A stretch of 36,828 nt of DNA from Candidatus Excrementavichristensenella intestinipullorum (GCA_018711685.1 DVHZ01000059.1:1-36828); one strand, 5' to 3'; positions 16,498 to 25,021 are shown, numbered from the stretch's first letter. The notes: a model not told the origin generated them from the sequence alone. Translations and numbers: made by a program.

Positions 16498-19131
16498 TTA
16501 CCGCGCCCGGCCCTTGCGCCGCTTCAGCCACTTTTCCAGTTCCACGATGGGGATGATGGAGATAGCCAGGCCCATGGCGGTCAGGTACTCCGCCAGGGAG
16601 ATGTGGGCGAACCCGAAGGCGCTGGACAGCAGGGGCACGTAGATCACCGCCAGGGTGAGGGCCATGGACAGGCCCATGGCCGCCCACAGCAGCCGGTTGT
16701 GGCTGGGCAGCCGGAACACCGATTCCCGCAGGGAGCGCATGTTGAAGGCGTGGAAGATCTCGATCATGGACAGGGTGAGGAAGGCCATGGTCATGCCGTC
16801 GGCGCTGTTCACCATGGCCCAGGCGCCCGCCTCCATATAATGGCCCAGGGCATAGCTGAGCAGGGTTATGGCGGTGACCACCGCGCCCTGGAACACCACG
16901 TCAAAGCCCACGCCCCCGGCGAATATGCCCTGCGCCGGGTCCCGGGGCGGGCGGCGCATCAGGTCGGGTTCCCCCTTTTCCACGCCCAGGGCCAGGGCGG
17001 GGAGGCAGTCGGTAATCAGGTTGATCCACAGCAGGTGTACCGGCCTGAGGATGGTGAACCCCATCAGGGTGGCGCTGAACACCGCCAGCACCTCGGATAG
17101 GTTGGAGGCCAGCAGGAACTGAATGGCCTTGCGGATGTTGTCGTAAATCCGCCGCCCTTCCTCCACCGCCGCCACGATGGTGGCGAAGTTGTCGTCGGCC
17201 AGCACCATGTCGGCCACGTTCTTGGTCACGTCGGTGCCGGTGAGGCCCATGCCCACCCCGATGTCGGCGCTCTTGATGGAGGGGGCGTCGTTCACCCCGT
17301 CGCCGGTCATGGCGGTAATCTTGCCCTTCTTCTTCCAGGCGTTCACGATGCGCACCTTGTGCTCCGGCTGCACCCGGGCGTATACCCCTAAATCCTGGAT
17401 GCGCGCCTCCAGCTGCGCGTCGGTCAGCTTGTCCAGCTCCGCCCCGGCAATTGCCTGGCTAGCGTCCTGGATGATGCCCAGTTCCTTGGCGATGGCCACC
17501 GCCGTGTCCCGGTGGTCGCCGGTGATCATCACCGGGCGGATGCCCGCCTGCCGGCACTTTTCCATGGCCGCCTTGACCTCGGGGCGCACCGGGTCCATCA
17601 TGCCGCAAAGGCCCAGAAAGCACAGCTCCCTTTCCAGCGCCTGGGGCGACTGGTCCTCAGGCAGGGCGGGATAGGCGCGGGTGGCGGCGGCCAGCACCCG
17701 CAGCGCCTTGCCCGCCATCGCTCCGTTGCGCTCCAGGGCTTCCTGGCGCAGGGCCGGGGTCATGGGCACCGCCTGGCCCCCCACCCAGGCGTGGGTACAC
17801 CGGGCCAGCACCTCGTCGGGAGCGCCCTTGGTGTACTGGGTCACCCCCTGGCCGGTTTTGTGCAGGGTGGTCATCATCTTGCGCATGGAGTCGAAGGGCG
17901 CTTCCCCTACCCGGGGCGTCTCTCGTTCCATCTGCTCCTTGTCCAGGCCCAAGGCGAAGGCGTCCTCCACCAGGGCGCACTCGGTGGGCTCGCCCACCGC
18001 CGCGCCTTCCGGCCCCATCTTGGCGTCGCTGCACAGGGCCATGGCCCGGGCCAGCAGCTTTTCGTCCTGGGCCCGGCGCTCCACAACCTTCATCCGGTTC
18101 TGGGTGAGGGTACCGGTCTTGTCCGAACAGATCACCTGGGCGCAGCCCAGGGTTTCCACCGCGGTCATCCGCCGGATGATGGCGTTGCGCTTGGACATAT
18201 TGGTCACGCCGATGGACAGCACGATGGTGACCACCGTGGCCAGTCCCTCGGGAATGGCGGCCACGGCCAGGCTCACCGCCACCATGAAGGTGTCGATGAG
18301 GACCCCGCCCCCCAGATTGGGCCAGGCCCGCAGGATATCCACCGCGAAGATCACCCCGCACACCCCCAGCACCAGCCAGGTGAGGATGCGGCTGAGCTGG
18401 GCCAGCTTCTTTTGCAGAGGGGTCTTTTCCTCCTTGGCCGCCAGCAATGCCCCGGCGATCTTGCCCACCTGGGTGCCCATGCCGGTCTGGGTGACCACCG
18501 CCTTGCCCCGTCCGTAGGCCACGGTGCAGCCCATGTATACCATATTGGCCCGGTCCCCCAGGGGCACGCTGTCCGCCCCCTGGATGGCCCGGCTATGCTT
18601 GTCCACCGGCACCGATTCCCCGGTGAGGGCGGCTTCCTCCACCTTCAGGCTGGCGCATTCCATCAGCCGGGCATCGGCGGGCACCGCGTCCCCCGCCTCC
18701 AGCAGGATCACGTCCCCCGGCGCCAGCTGGCTGGAGTGGATCACCTTCTGCTGCCCCTGGCGCACCACCTTGCAGGTGGCCGCGGCGATCTGGTTCAGGG
18801 CCTCGATGGCCTGTTCCGCCTTGCTCTCCTGGACCACCCCCAGCACCGCGTTGATCAGCACCACGGCGGCGATGATCACCGTATCGGCGAAGGATTCCCC
18901 GGCATAGGCCGCAGTTACCCCCGATACCAGCGCCGCCGCGATGAGAATGATGGTCATGGGGTCGGCCAACTGCCGGAAAAACCGGTGCAGCAGGCTCTCC
19001 TTGGGCGCCTGGGCCAGCTGATTGGGCCCATGGGCCGCAAGCCGGCGGGCGGCCTCCTCCTCGCTCAATCCCTGGGCGGTGACCTTCTGTTCCTCCAGCA
19101 CCGCCTCTACCGTCTTTTGATAATCCTCCAC
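16498..19131 (-). CDS. P-type Ca2+-transporting ATPase (PMCA/SERCA-type)
   Basis: An 877-residue P2-type cation pump. In order: N-terminal cation-ATPase domain (KTVEAVLEEQKVTAQGLSEEEAARR), actuator TGES (170-173), M4 with PEGL (294-297), phosphorylation site DKTGTLT (D337), KGAPDEVL, hinge TGDGVNDAPSIKSADIGVGMG and M6 NLITDCLPALALG. PEGL plus NLxTDxLPALALG points to the bacterial Ca2+-ATPase branch rather than heavy-metal or K+ pumps. It exports Ca2+ from the cytosol using ATP. GTG 19131 is preferred because AAAGGAG (19147-19141) lies 9 bases upstream; a TTG at 19161 is an alternative. An AT-rich inverted repeat lies ~70 bp upstream. Confidence 0.92.
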   Translation of the reverse strand: MEDYQKTVEAVLEEQKVTAQGLSEEEAARRLAAHGPNQLAQAPKESLLHRFFRQLADPMTIILIAAALVSGVTAAYAGESFADTVIIAAVVLINAVLGVVQESKAEQAIEALNQIAAATCKVVRQGQQKVIHSSQLAPGDVILLEAGDAVPADARLMECASLKVEEAALTGESVPVDKHSRAIQGADSVPLGDRANMVYMGCTVAYGRGKAVVTQTGMGTQVGKIAGALLAAKEEKTPLQKKLAQLSRILTWLVLGVCGVIFAVDILRAWPNLGGGVLIDTFMVAVSLAVAAIPEGLATVVTIVLSIGVTNMSKRNAIIRRMTAVETLGCAQVICSDKTGTLTQNRMKVVERRAQDEKLLARAMALCSDAKMGPEGAAVGEPTECALVEDAFALGLDKEQMERETPRVGEAPFDSMRKMMTTLHKTGQGVTQYTKGAPDEVLARCTHAWVGGQAVPMTPALRQEALERNGAMAGKALRVLAAATRAYPALPEDQSPQALERELCFLGLCGMMDPVRPEVKAAMEKCRQAGIRPVMITGDHRDTAVAIAKELGIIQDASQAIAGAELDKLTDAQLEARIQDLGVYARVQPEHKVRIVNAWKKKGKITAMTGDGVNDAPSIKSADIGVGMGLTGTDVTKNVADMVLADDNFATIVAAVEEGRRIYDNIRKAIQFLLASNLSEVLAVFSATLMGFTILRPVHLLWINLITDCLPALALGVEKGEPDLMRRPPRDPAQGIFAGGVGFDVVFQGAVVTAITLLSYALGHYMEAGAWAMVNSADGMTMAFLTLSMIEIFHAFNMRSLRESVFRLPSHNRLLWAAMGLSMALTLAVIYVPLLSSAFGFAHISLAEYLTAMGLAISIIPIVELEKWLKRRKGRAR

Positions 19132-19194
19132 GGATCTGCTCTCCTTTCTTCCTTGCGGCAAATGCTGCCCCCCGGGCAGGCCCCTTCAGCGGGA

Positions 19195-19239
19195 TGTACA
19201 AAAAGACTTATCTGTCCCTTTGTACAGATAAGTCTTATC
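19195..19239 (-). terminator. AT-rich inverted repeat: terminator or operator upstream of Ca2+-ATPase
   Basis: The 13-bp arm at 19203-19215 pairs perfectly with 19224-19236 (core AGACTTATCTGT). On the minus strand the stem is followed by TTTTTG, so it can end the murJ-yjjG transcript. TGTACA occurs twice (19195-19200, 19221-19226) and GATAAG-T-CTTATC (19227-19239) is itself palindromic, features that also suit a repressor site in front of the ATPase gene. Confidence 0.55.
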
Positions 19240-19442
19240 ATTTTAAGCGGAGCCAAGAGGGTTGGCCCTCCGGCATGTTGGCTTCGCTGCGGCGCGGCGG
19301 CGGCCAGGGCTGTGGCGGGAACCTTGCCGACCAAAGGGCCTCGCGGTTCGCGGCCACCGCCCGGCGCTTGCCGGGTCCGCCGATTACTCCCTTATCGCCA
19401 GAATCTTAACAAAATCCCGCAAGAAAGTCAATGGCGCGCATT
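19240..19442. other. Intergenic region between yjjG-like and Ca2+-ATPase genes
   Basis: I see no gene and no clear promoter in these ~200 bp; the composition is GC-rich with short imperfect repeats of GGCGG/CCGCC. Confidence 0.3.
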
Positions 19443-20141
19443 TTAAATTTTGGGAAACGTTCCTTCCAGGATATCCTTCAGCTGAGCCAAATCGTCTATC
19501 TCCCAGGCCAGGGGCATATCCGCAGGCCGTGGCTTATGGCCTGGGTTGTACCAGCAGCCGTCCACCCCCGCGTTGCGGGCGCAGGCCATGTCGCTGGCCA
19601 GACTGTCTCCCACCAGCAGCGCCCGGCTAGGCGACACGCCGCCCAGTTCCTTGAGGGCCTGGTGGAGAATTCGGGGATTGGGTTTGGCCGCCCCGATCTC
19701 CTCGGAGATCACCAGGGCGGACAGATAGGGCCGTATGGGCGAGGCGTCCAGCCGGCCGTGCTGAATAAAGGCGATGCCGTTGGTCACCGCTCCCACCTTG
19801 ACCCGGGCGGCGATCTCCCGAACCGCCTCCAGGGCCCCCGGCAGCAGCACCCCCTCCTGGGACAGGGCGTTCATGTAGAAATCCCCCACCGCCTTGGGAT
19901 CATCCGCCCGGTTCATCATGAACAGAAAATCCCGAAAGCGCTTGTAGCGCAGGGTGGCCTGGTCGATCTCCCCCCGCTCCAACGCCCGCCAGCAGGCCTC
20001 GTTGCAGGCCCGGTAGGTCTTTTCCGCCAGGGGCGTACACAGGGCGTAGTGGCGCAGCATCTTGTCCAGCGCCCGGCGCTCCGCCTCCTGAAAGTCCAGC
20101 AGGGTATCGTCGATGTCGAAGAGCACCACGTCGTACCTCAT
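19443..20141 (-). CDS. yjjG: YjjG-family HAD nucleotidase
   Basis: A 232-residue haloacid-dehalogenase hydrolase of the noncanonical pyrimidine nucleotidase (YjjG) type. HAD motifs: I, D9-x-D11 (LFDIDDTLLDF); II, GAVTNG; III, K in AAKPNPRI; IV, VGDSLASDMACARNAG. A helical C1 cap with ERRALDKMLRHY and FLFMMNRADDP follows motif I. E. coli YjjG dephosphorylates dUMP, dTMP and mutagenic pyrimidine analogues (house-cleaning). ATG 20141 overlaps the murJ stop by 4 bp and has CAGGAGGC at 20153-20146 inside murJ. So the gene is translated in step with the lipid II flippase; the functional link is unclear. Confidence 0.85.
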   Translation of the reverse strand: MRYDVVLFDIDDTLLDFQEAERRALDKMLRHYALCTPLAEKTYRACNEACWRALERGEIDQATLRYKRFRDFLFMMNRADDPKAVGDFYMNALSQEGVLLPGALEAVREIAARVKVGAVTNGIAFIQHGRLDASPIRPYLSALVISEEIGAAKPNPRILHQALKELGGVSPSRALLVGDSLASDMACARNAGVDGCWYNPGHKPRPADMPLAWEIDDLAQLKDILEGTFPKI

Positions 20142-21676
20142 GAGCGCCTCCTGAGCAAAAGTCCCTTGACGAAGGCCAACTGTTCCACCCGCAACGTCAC
20201 CAGTGCGCCCACATAGATGAGCAGGCTGGCGCAGCCGATGCCCGCCAGGCGCAGCAGCACCCAGCCCTTGCCCAGCGCCTGGGGCCAGATTTGGTTCAGG
20301 ACCAGCGCCGCAGCCAAACACAGCGCTCCCGCTCCCATCACCTTGCCCAGCTCCAGGGCGGTCTTCCTAAAGCCGATGTGCCCCAGCCGCTTGCGCAGCA
20401 TAACCGCCAGCACCACCGCCCCCACCATGCAGCTGATGGTGGTAGCCAGGGCCAGACCGTTCACCCCCATCACCCGGGACAGGGTCAGGTTCAGCCCCAC
20501 GTTCAGCGCCACGGTGAGGCAGGCCACCAGCATGGGGGTGCGGGTATCCTGCATGGCGTGGAAGGCCCGGTTGTACATGTCCCGCAGCCCGAACCCCCAG
20601 ATGCCCAGCAAATAGAACAGGAATACCCCGCTGGTCACCCGCAGGGAATCCTCCCCAAAGCTGCCGTGCATGTAGGCCAGCTTGATCACGTCGGTGGCCA
20701 GCACGCACCCGATCAGGGTCACCGGCAGCAGGATGATGGTCAGCGCTTCCACCGACTGGTTCAGGATACCCAGCGCTCCCTTCTGGTCGCCCTGGGTGGC
20801 GTGCATGGACAGCCGGGAGAACATCACCGTGGTGATGGGCACCGCCAGCACCCCGGTGGCGAAGGTGATGAGCCGGTAGGCGTAGTCCATGGCCGAGGGG
20901 TCCCCCGGGTTCAGATAAGAACAGATGGACTTGTCGATAATGTGGTTGAGCTCGTTCACCGCCATGCTCAAAATGGCCGGCACAGCCAGAACCAGCATCC
21001 GCTTGAATTGAGGGTCGTTAAACTGCAGGCGGAAGGAATAGCCCATGGTCCGGTTGGCGAAGGGCAGCAGGATGAGCATTTGCAGCACCCCTGCGGCGAA
21101 CACGCCCCAGGCCACCGCCCATATGCCATACTGCCGGGAAAAGCCCACCGTGGCGATAATCACCGCCACGGTGAGGGGAAAACCGGTGAGCTGCGCCGAT
21201 AGATAGCGCTCGTTGGCGTTAAGTACCGAGGACAGCACGATGGACACCACCACAAAGGAGAGCGAGGGCAACATGATCTGGGTGAGCTGGGCGGTGAGCA
21301 TCTGCTTTTGCTGGTCGAAACCGCCAAAGGTAATCCGCACCAGGGGTCCGGCCAGGGCCATCATCAATAGCGCCACTCCCAGGGCCAGCAGGGCGAAGAT
21401 ATTCACGCAATTGCTGGCAAACCGGTCCGCCAAGCGGCGGCTGTGCTTGTTGCGGGCCTGGACGTATAGGGGCACCACCGTAGAGGTGATGCAGGAATTG
21501 AACAGCAGCACCGGAATGTAGAACAGGGTGTACGCCGAGGAATAGGCGTCCCGCTCCATACCGGTGCCGAAATATCCGGCGCTGATGACGTCCCGGGCAA
21601 ATCCGAAAAGCTTGCTGAGCAGTATCACCATGGTTACCGCCAGCGTGGTCTTAAAGGTCCGATTCTGCGAAGCCAC
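20138..21676 (-). CDS. murJ: Lipid II flippase MurJ
   Basis: A 512-residue polytopic membrane protein of the MOP/MviN superfamily with about 13-14 transmembrane segments, matching MurJ length. Typical family elements: KLFGFARDVISAGYFGTG near the N-terminus, FNSCITSTVVPLY in the second helix, MLPSLSFVVVSIVLSSVLNANERY, NELNHIIDKSICSYL and YNRAFHAMQDTRTPMLVA. It moves lipid II across the membrane for peptidoglycan synthesis. The start is taken as GTG 21676, with GGGGAGG at 21690-21684; an open frame extends upstream to 21811 without family resemblance. A promoter lies at 21735-21707. It is cotranscribed with the yjjG-like gene. Confidence 0.93.
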   Translation of the reverse strand: MASQNRTFKTTLAVTMVILLSKLFGFARDVISAGYFGTGMERDAYSSAYTLFYIPVLLFNSCITSTVVPLYVQARNKHSRRLADRFASNCVNIFALLALGVALLMMALAGPLVRITFGGFDQQKQMLTAQLTQIMLPSLSFVVVSIVLSSVLNANERYLSAQLTGFPLTVAVIIATVGFSRQYGIWAVAWGVFAAGVLQMLILLPFANRTMGYSFRLQFNDPQFKRMLVLAVPAILSMAVNELNHIIDKSICSYLNPGDPSAMDYAYRLITFATGVLAVPITTVMFSRLSMHATQGDQKGALGILNQSVEALTIILLPVTLIGCVLATDVIKLAYMHGSFGEDSLRVTSGVFLFYLLGIWGFGLRDMYNRAFHAMQDTRTPMLVACLTVALNVGLNLTLSRVMGVNGLALATTISCMVGAVVLAVMLRKRLGHIGFRKTALELGKVMGAGALCLAAALVLNQIWPQALGKGWVLLRLAGIGCASLLIYVGALVTLRVEQLAFVKGLLLRRRS

Positions 21677-21706
21677 ACGAAAGCCTCCCCTGCATTCTGA
21701 ACCTTC

Positions 21707-21735
21707 AGTATACCACACAAACGCGTCCAGGGCAA
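21707..21735 (-). promoter_or_regulatory. Promoter of murJ-yjjG operon
   Basis: On the minus strand the -35 TTGCCC lies at 21735-21730 and the -10 TATACT at 21712-21707, spacer 17. Confidence 0.7.
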
Positions 21736-21989
21736 GCGTCCCGCGGCCGAAGAACCCTTCCACGGGAAAAAGCGCCCCCGGCTCGCCCCGGAAGCACCTT
21801 TCCCCTCCCAACGGACCCCGCCGCTCCGGCCCCTCCCCGGATCAAATTTCTCGCCCCGCGTTGCCAGAATCCCTGCCAAAACTCCCTGTCCCAAGGGGCC
21901 GGTCCTTCAAGAAACCGGCCCTTTCAAGAAGCGCAGCCTGCCCAAATGGGCTGGTCCATGCAAAGGAACCAGTCCTGCCCGGGGCCGGT
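21736..21989. other. Intergenic region with small inverted repeats
   Basis: No gene is supported. GGCCGGT (21899-21905) and ACCGGCC (21915-21921) form a hairpin with a 9-nt loop and CTTTC after it on the plus strand; on the minus strand it might end the small exported gene. Other short repeats (GGGCTGGT, GGAACCAG) add nothing I can interpret. Confidence 0.3.
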
Positions 21990-22349
21990 TTATCCCTCCA
22001 GGGAATCTATCTGTTTCGCCTCCGGCGGGCCCTGGACCTGCGGCGGGGAAGCGGATTCTCCCCTCAACGCCCAGTCCACCAGCGCTCCGGCAGCCTGCCG
22101 CGCCCTGGGCGTAGCGGTCAAGCCCCGGCGAAAGGAGCCTCGATCCAATGTGCAGCGCAGGGCGGCCAGCCCACCGCCGGGCTGCAGAATCTCCCGCCCC
22201 CAATGGGTCAGAGCGGAAGCGCTTTCCCGGGGCGCGGCGGCGGACAGGGCTCTGGCCAGCTTATCCTGGGCCTCTAGGCGGGACAAGGGGGTGAAAGGCC
22301 AGATTAACAGGCACAAAAAAAGGGCGAAGCATAGCCATTTCTTCTTCAT
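21990..22349 (-). CDS. Small exported protein of unknown function
   Basis: A 119-codon frame. It begins with a convincing signal peptide: MKKKW, then a hydrophobic core CFALFLCLLIWPF, and possible cleavage near LEAQ. The remaining ~90 residues are Ala/Gly/Arg-rich and match no family I know. No clear Shine-Dalgarno precedes ATG 22349, which lowers confidence. It sits between murJ and another exported-protein gene on the same strand. It could be a lipid-anchored or periplasm-like secreted protein, or a chance frame. Confidence 0.45.
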   Translation of the reverse strand: MKKKWLCFALFLCLLIWPFTPLSRLEAQDKLARALSAAAPRESASALTHWGREILQPGGGLAALRCTLDRGSFRRGLTATPRARQAAGALVDWALRGESASPPQVQGPPEAKQIDSLEG

Positions 22350-22470
22350 GGAAAAAGGCTATGCCCCGCCCCTGCAAGTTATGCTTTCTCGCCGGAAACC
22401 CCGCCTGGCAGGCCTTTCTTGCCAACCGGTCGAGAAAAACCGGCCCCGGGCGGGAGGCTGCTCCTTGGGC

Positions 22471-23679
22471 TTAGGCCTCCACGTTCAGCCAGCTGTAGCC
22501 CTGGGCCAGCACCTTATGATCTGCGCCTTCCAGGTCCACGGAGCACAGCCTGGTGGCGCTGCGCTGGTTGTCAAAATCCAGGTAATAGATGCGCCCGCCC
22601 ATCAGGGCCAGTCGAGGCGCTTCCTCGGAGAAGCACAGCACCTCCCGGCGCTGCTGGTTCAACTGGGTCCACTGGCCGCTGGCCACGTCCACCCGGATCA
22701 TCCGGTCGGCCTGCGCCACTTCCTCGGTTTCAATAAAATAGCTGCCGCACAGGTAGACGCAGCCGTCTTGGGCGGCGGAAATGTCCCCTGCGGGCACGGA
22801 AATATCCGATAGCGCCTGGCCGGTCAAGCTCACCCCTTTGAGGAAGGCAGGCGGATCGTCCTGGGTGTAATCCACCTGCACCCCGTAGACCGCGCCGTCC
22901 ATTACCCGGGCGTAGGCGGTGTAAAGGTCTCCCGTCTGGTCCAGGGAAGCCAACAGGGTTTCCTGCCCCCCGTTCTCCCCCTCCAGATACAGTCCGGCCG
23001 CCGCGTCCACGGTCACGGTTTCCTCGCCCTGGTAGATGTAGAAGTTGTTGCGGACGTACACCGCCCGGCCCTCCCACATGCCCAGGAAGGAGGTGCCCTC
23101 CTGGCTGACCTGAACGCTCTCGCCGGTGGACAGGTTCAGCCGCATCAGCTTGCCCACCGAGGCGCCTCCCTCAATGCGCACATCGCAGTACCGGGTCTCG
23201 TCCAGATAATACAGGATATCGTCCTGGGCCCATACCGGCTGGATGTGCCAGATCTGGTCCTCGGTCACCTGGATGTAGGCCCGTTCGCAGCCCTCGCCGT
23301 CCTCTACCCACAGCATATAGGGTCCGGCAAAATAGCGTCCCTGGGACTCAATAGCGCCGGAAGTGGTCAGGCCCATCCGGTACAGCTCCTCGCCCTCCCG
23401 GCTCAGCAGCACCAGGCCGCCCCCGGCGTCCTGGCCCAGGTCCTGCACCAACAGGGTCTGGTCGTTGCCCGCCAGCAGAGAGGCGTTCCCGGCAAAGAGC
23501 ATTTGGGGCTGGACGCCCTCCGGGTCCAAGACGTACACCCCCTGGGTAGCGCCGTCCAGGCTTCCCGCGTAGTAGATGGCGCCCTGTCCCACCAGGGCGA
23601 TACCGCCCAGATTCTCCATGGCCAGGGCGGGGGCGCACAGCATCAGCGCCGCCAGCAGGGCCGCAGTGGTCTTTTTCAT
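22471..23679 (-). CDS. Secreted beta-propeller-like (DUF5050-type) protein
   Basis: A 402-residue exported protein. The signal peptide is KKTTAALLAALMLCAPALA, cleaved before residue ~21. The mature part consists of repeated strands of the type xIYYxD.../xLYYLDE..., for example GAIYYAGSLDG, DDILYYLDETRY, GAVYGVQVDY, GCVYLCGSYF and GRIYYLDFDNQ. This pattern is seen in DUF5050/TolB-like beta-propellers of Clostridia, whose roles are unknown (surface binding or sensing). No catalytic motif is evident. ATG 23679 has AAGGAGAG upstream (23695-23688); the open frame upstream to 23838 is not coding-like. It is divergent from the nitroreductase-like gene. Confidence 0.7.
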   Translation of the reverse strand: MKKTTAALLAALMLCAPALAMENLGGIALVGQGAIYYAGSLDGATQGVYVLDPEGVQPQMLFAGNASLLAGNDQTLLVQDLGQDAGGGLVLLSREGEELYRMGLTTSGAIESQGRYFAGPYMLWVEDGEGCERAYIQVTEDQIWHIQPVWAQDDILYYLDETRYCDVRIEGGASVGKLMRLNLSTGESVQVSQEGTSFLGMWEGRAVYVRNNFYIYQGEETVTVDAAAGLYLEGENGGQETLLASLDQTGDLYTAYARVMDGAVYGVQVDYTQDDPPAFLKGVSLTGQALSDISVPAGDISAAQDGCVYLCGSYFIETEEVAQADRMIRVDVASGQWTQLNQQRREVLCFSEEAPRLALMGGRIYYLDFDNQRSATRLCSVDLEGADHKVLAQGYSWLNVEA

Positions 23680-23902
23680 GCTCAACTCTCCTTCCCACGG
23701 ATTCTCTCTTTTGATAAGACTTGCCACAGGCGGATTTTGTTCAATTTTTCCGTCCATCGGGCAAGTGCGCTCTCCCCCAGCTGGAAATTTTCCCATTTCG
23801 TTCAAAGACCGGCAACGCTTTTGCCGACCCGCCGCCACAGCGCTATGCCATACTGAGGCAGCGCCCTAAAAGGCGCCAATCCATACGCAGGAGGCATTGT
23901 GC

Positions 23903-24565
23903 ATGAAGAAAAAAGGACTGATCGCATTGACCCTTTGCCTGGCTCTGGCTTGCCCGGCGGCGCTGGCGGAAACGGTAGATATGATCGATGTGCTGCTCAA
24001 CAGCAAGACCACGCAGGCTTTCACCCAGGAAGACCTGGCGGAGGAAGACCTGAACACCATTCTCCTGTGCGGCATCAACGCGCAAAGCGCCATGAACTCC
24101 CAGCCCTGGCATTTCTCCGTATTGACCGACGACGAGACGCTGGCCGCGTTAGACTCCGGCTCCAGTGCGCCCACCGGCGCGGAGGATGAAAGCGCGGAGG
24201 ACGCCGGGGAAGATGCGGCGCCGGCCGCATCGGATACGGCCAAGGCCTCGGTAGCCGATGCGGCGGCGGCCATCGTCATCTCCACCGGCGACGCGCTGAA
24301 GTGGAACAGCTTTGACGCAGGCGGCGCCTGCGACCGCATGTCCATTGCCGCCCGGGCGCTGGGCTACGGCTCCAAGATCGTGGCCGCGCCCTGCGACACC
24401 ATCAATGCCAACCAAGCGTGGAAGGACTACCTAGGCATTCCGGAGGACATGGAAGCCATTGCCATTCTGCTGTTAGGCGTAGAAGACACCGCCGTAGACG
24501 GCTCATCCGGCGCCAGCGTCCGCAACGACATATCCGACGTGGTGACCCTAGAATCCGCCCAATAA
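23903..24565 (+). CDS. Secreted nitroreductase-fold protein
   Basis: A 220-residue protein that begins with a signal peptide (MKKKGLIALTLCLALACPA, cut near ALA-ET). It then follows the nitroreductase fold: LLNSKTTQAFTQEDL in place of the RRSxRxF motif, INAQSAMNSQPWHFSV for the APSxxNxQPW motif, ARALGYGSKIVAAP and IPEDMEAIAILLLG. Nitroreductases bind FMN and reduce nitro groups, quinones or flavins; most are cytosolic. About residues 82-118 form an Asp/Glu/Ala/Ser-rich insert of low complexity. The basic FMN-binding residues at the N-terminus are partly lost, so activity is uncertain. AGGAGG at 23889-23894 supports ATG 23903; an in-frame TTG at 23897 is less likely. Confidence 0.72.
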   Translation: MKKKGLIALTLCLALACPAALAETVDMIDVLLNSKTTQAFTQEDLAEEDLNTILLCGINAQSAMNSQPWHFSVLTDDETLAALDSGSSAPTGAEDESAEDAGEDAAPAASDTAKASVADAAAAIVISTGDALKWNSFDAGGACDRMSIAARALGYGSKIVAAPCDTINANQAWKDYLGIPEDMEAIAILLLGVEDTAVDGSSGASVRNDISDVVTLESAQ

Positions 24566-24650
24566 TCCCCCATTTTGCCTCAACTACGCGCCGGCGCACA
24601 TGATGATTCCAAGCCCCTTCGGCGTAGGCCCAAGGACGAGACGTCCCTAA

Positions 24651-24683
24651 CTCGGCCCCGGAGGCGTTGCCTCCGGGGCCGAG
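24651..24683. terminator. 15-bp perfect hairpin after nitroreductase-like gene
   Basis: 24651-24665 (CTCGGCCCCGGAGGC) pairs perfectly with 24669-24683 over a GTT loop. Neither strand has a clear T-run after it, so it may act as an RNA stability element or a U-poor terminator. Confidence 0.45.
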
Positions 24684-24708
24684 CCAACCGCCTACCCACC
24701 CAACCGAA

Positions 24709-24841
24709 CTTTCCAACCGCACCGCATCCCCCCACAGTCTAAAACACCGCAGCGCGTGCCCCTACCGCACCACTTCAGGCCGTTGCCCCACCCCCGCGCC
24801 AGCGGAGATGGCGCTATGGGGGATGCGGTGCGGTTGGAAAG
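24709..24841. repeat. 133-bp element with perfect 24-bp terminal inverted repeats
   Basis: 24709-24732 is the exact reverse complement of 24818-24841 (ends CTTTCCAACC / GGTTGGAAAG). The 85-bp interior carries a further hairpin, GCGCCA/TGGCGC (24796-24814). No target-site duplication and no coding frame are visible. It may be a MITE-like or REP-like element or a long RNA hairpin. Confidence 0.6.
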
Positions 24842-24975
24842 GGCGATGGGGTGGACGCCAGAGGCTCTGTCTCTCTAGTCCTTGCCAGGGGGACGCCTGC
24901 CCCTGGAATCGCCATAAGGATGAAGTAGCGGCTTTCAGCGGCGCGGCGGCGTTGTCCGCCTCTCTTTCCCCCCTG
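24842..24975. other. Non-coding stretch downstream of flavoprotein gene
   Basis: I see no gene in these ~130 bp. Open frames here have no Shine-Dalgarno and no coding character. Confidence 0.3.
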
Positions 24976-25021
24976 ATAAATAAATGGACGGGGAACCCCT
25001 CGCGAAAGAGGTTCCCCGTCC
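24976..25021 (-). terminator. Terminator of secreted flavoprotein gene
   Basis: GGACGGGGAACC (24986-24997) pairs perfectly with 25010-25021. On the minus strand ATTTATTTAT follows, a suitable T-rich tail 21 bp after the gene's stop. Confidence 0.8.

Noticed and set aside
16396-17100. 234-codon plus-strand frame
   Set aside because: It is antisense to the Ca2+-ATPase C-terminal region and has no family resemblance.
24709-24841. Insertion sequence
   Set aside because: The inverted repeats are perfect, but there is no transposase, no target-site duplication and only 85 bp inside, so it is listed as a repeat element only.
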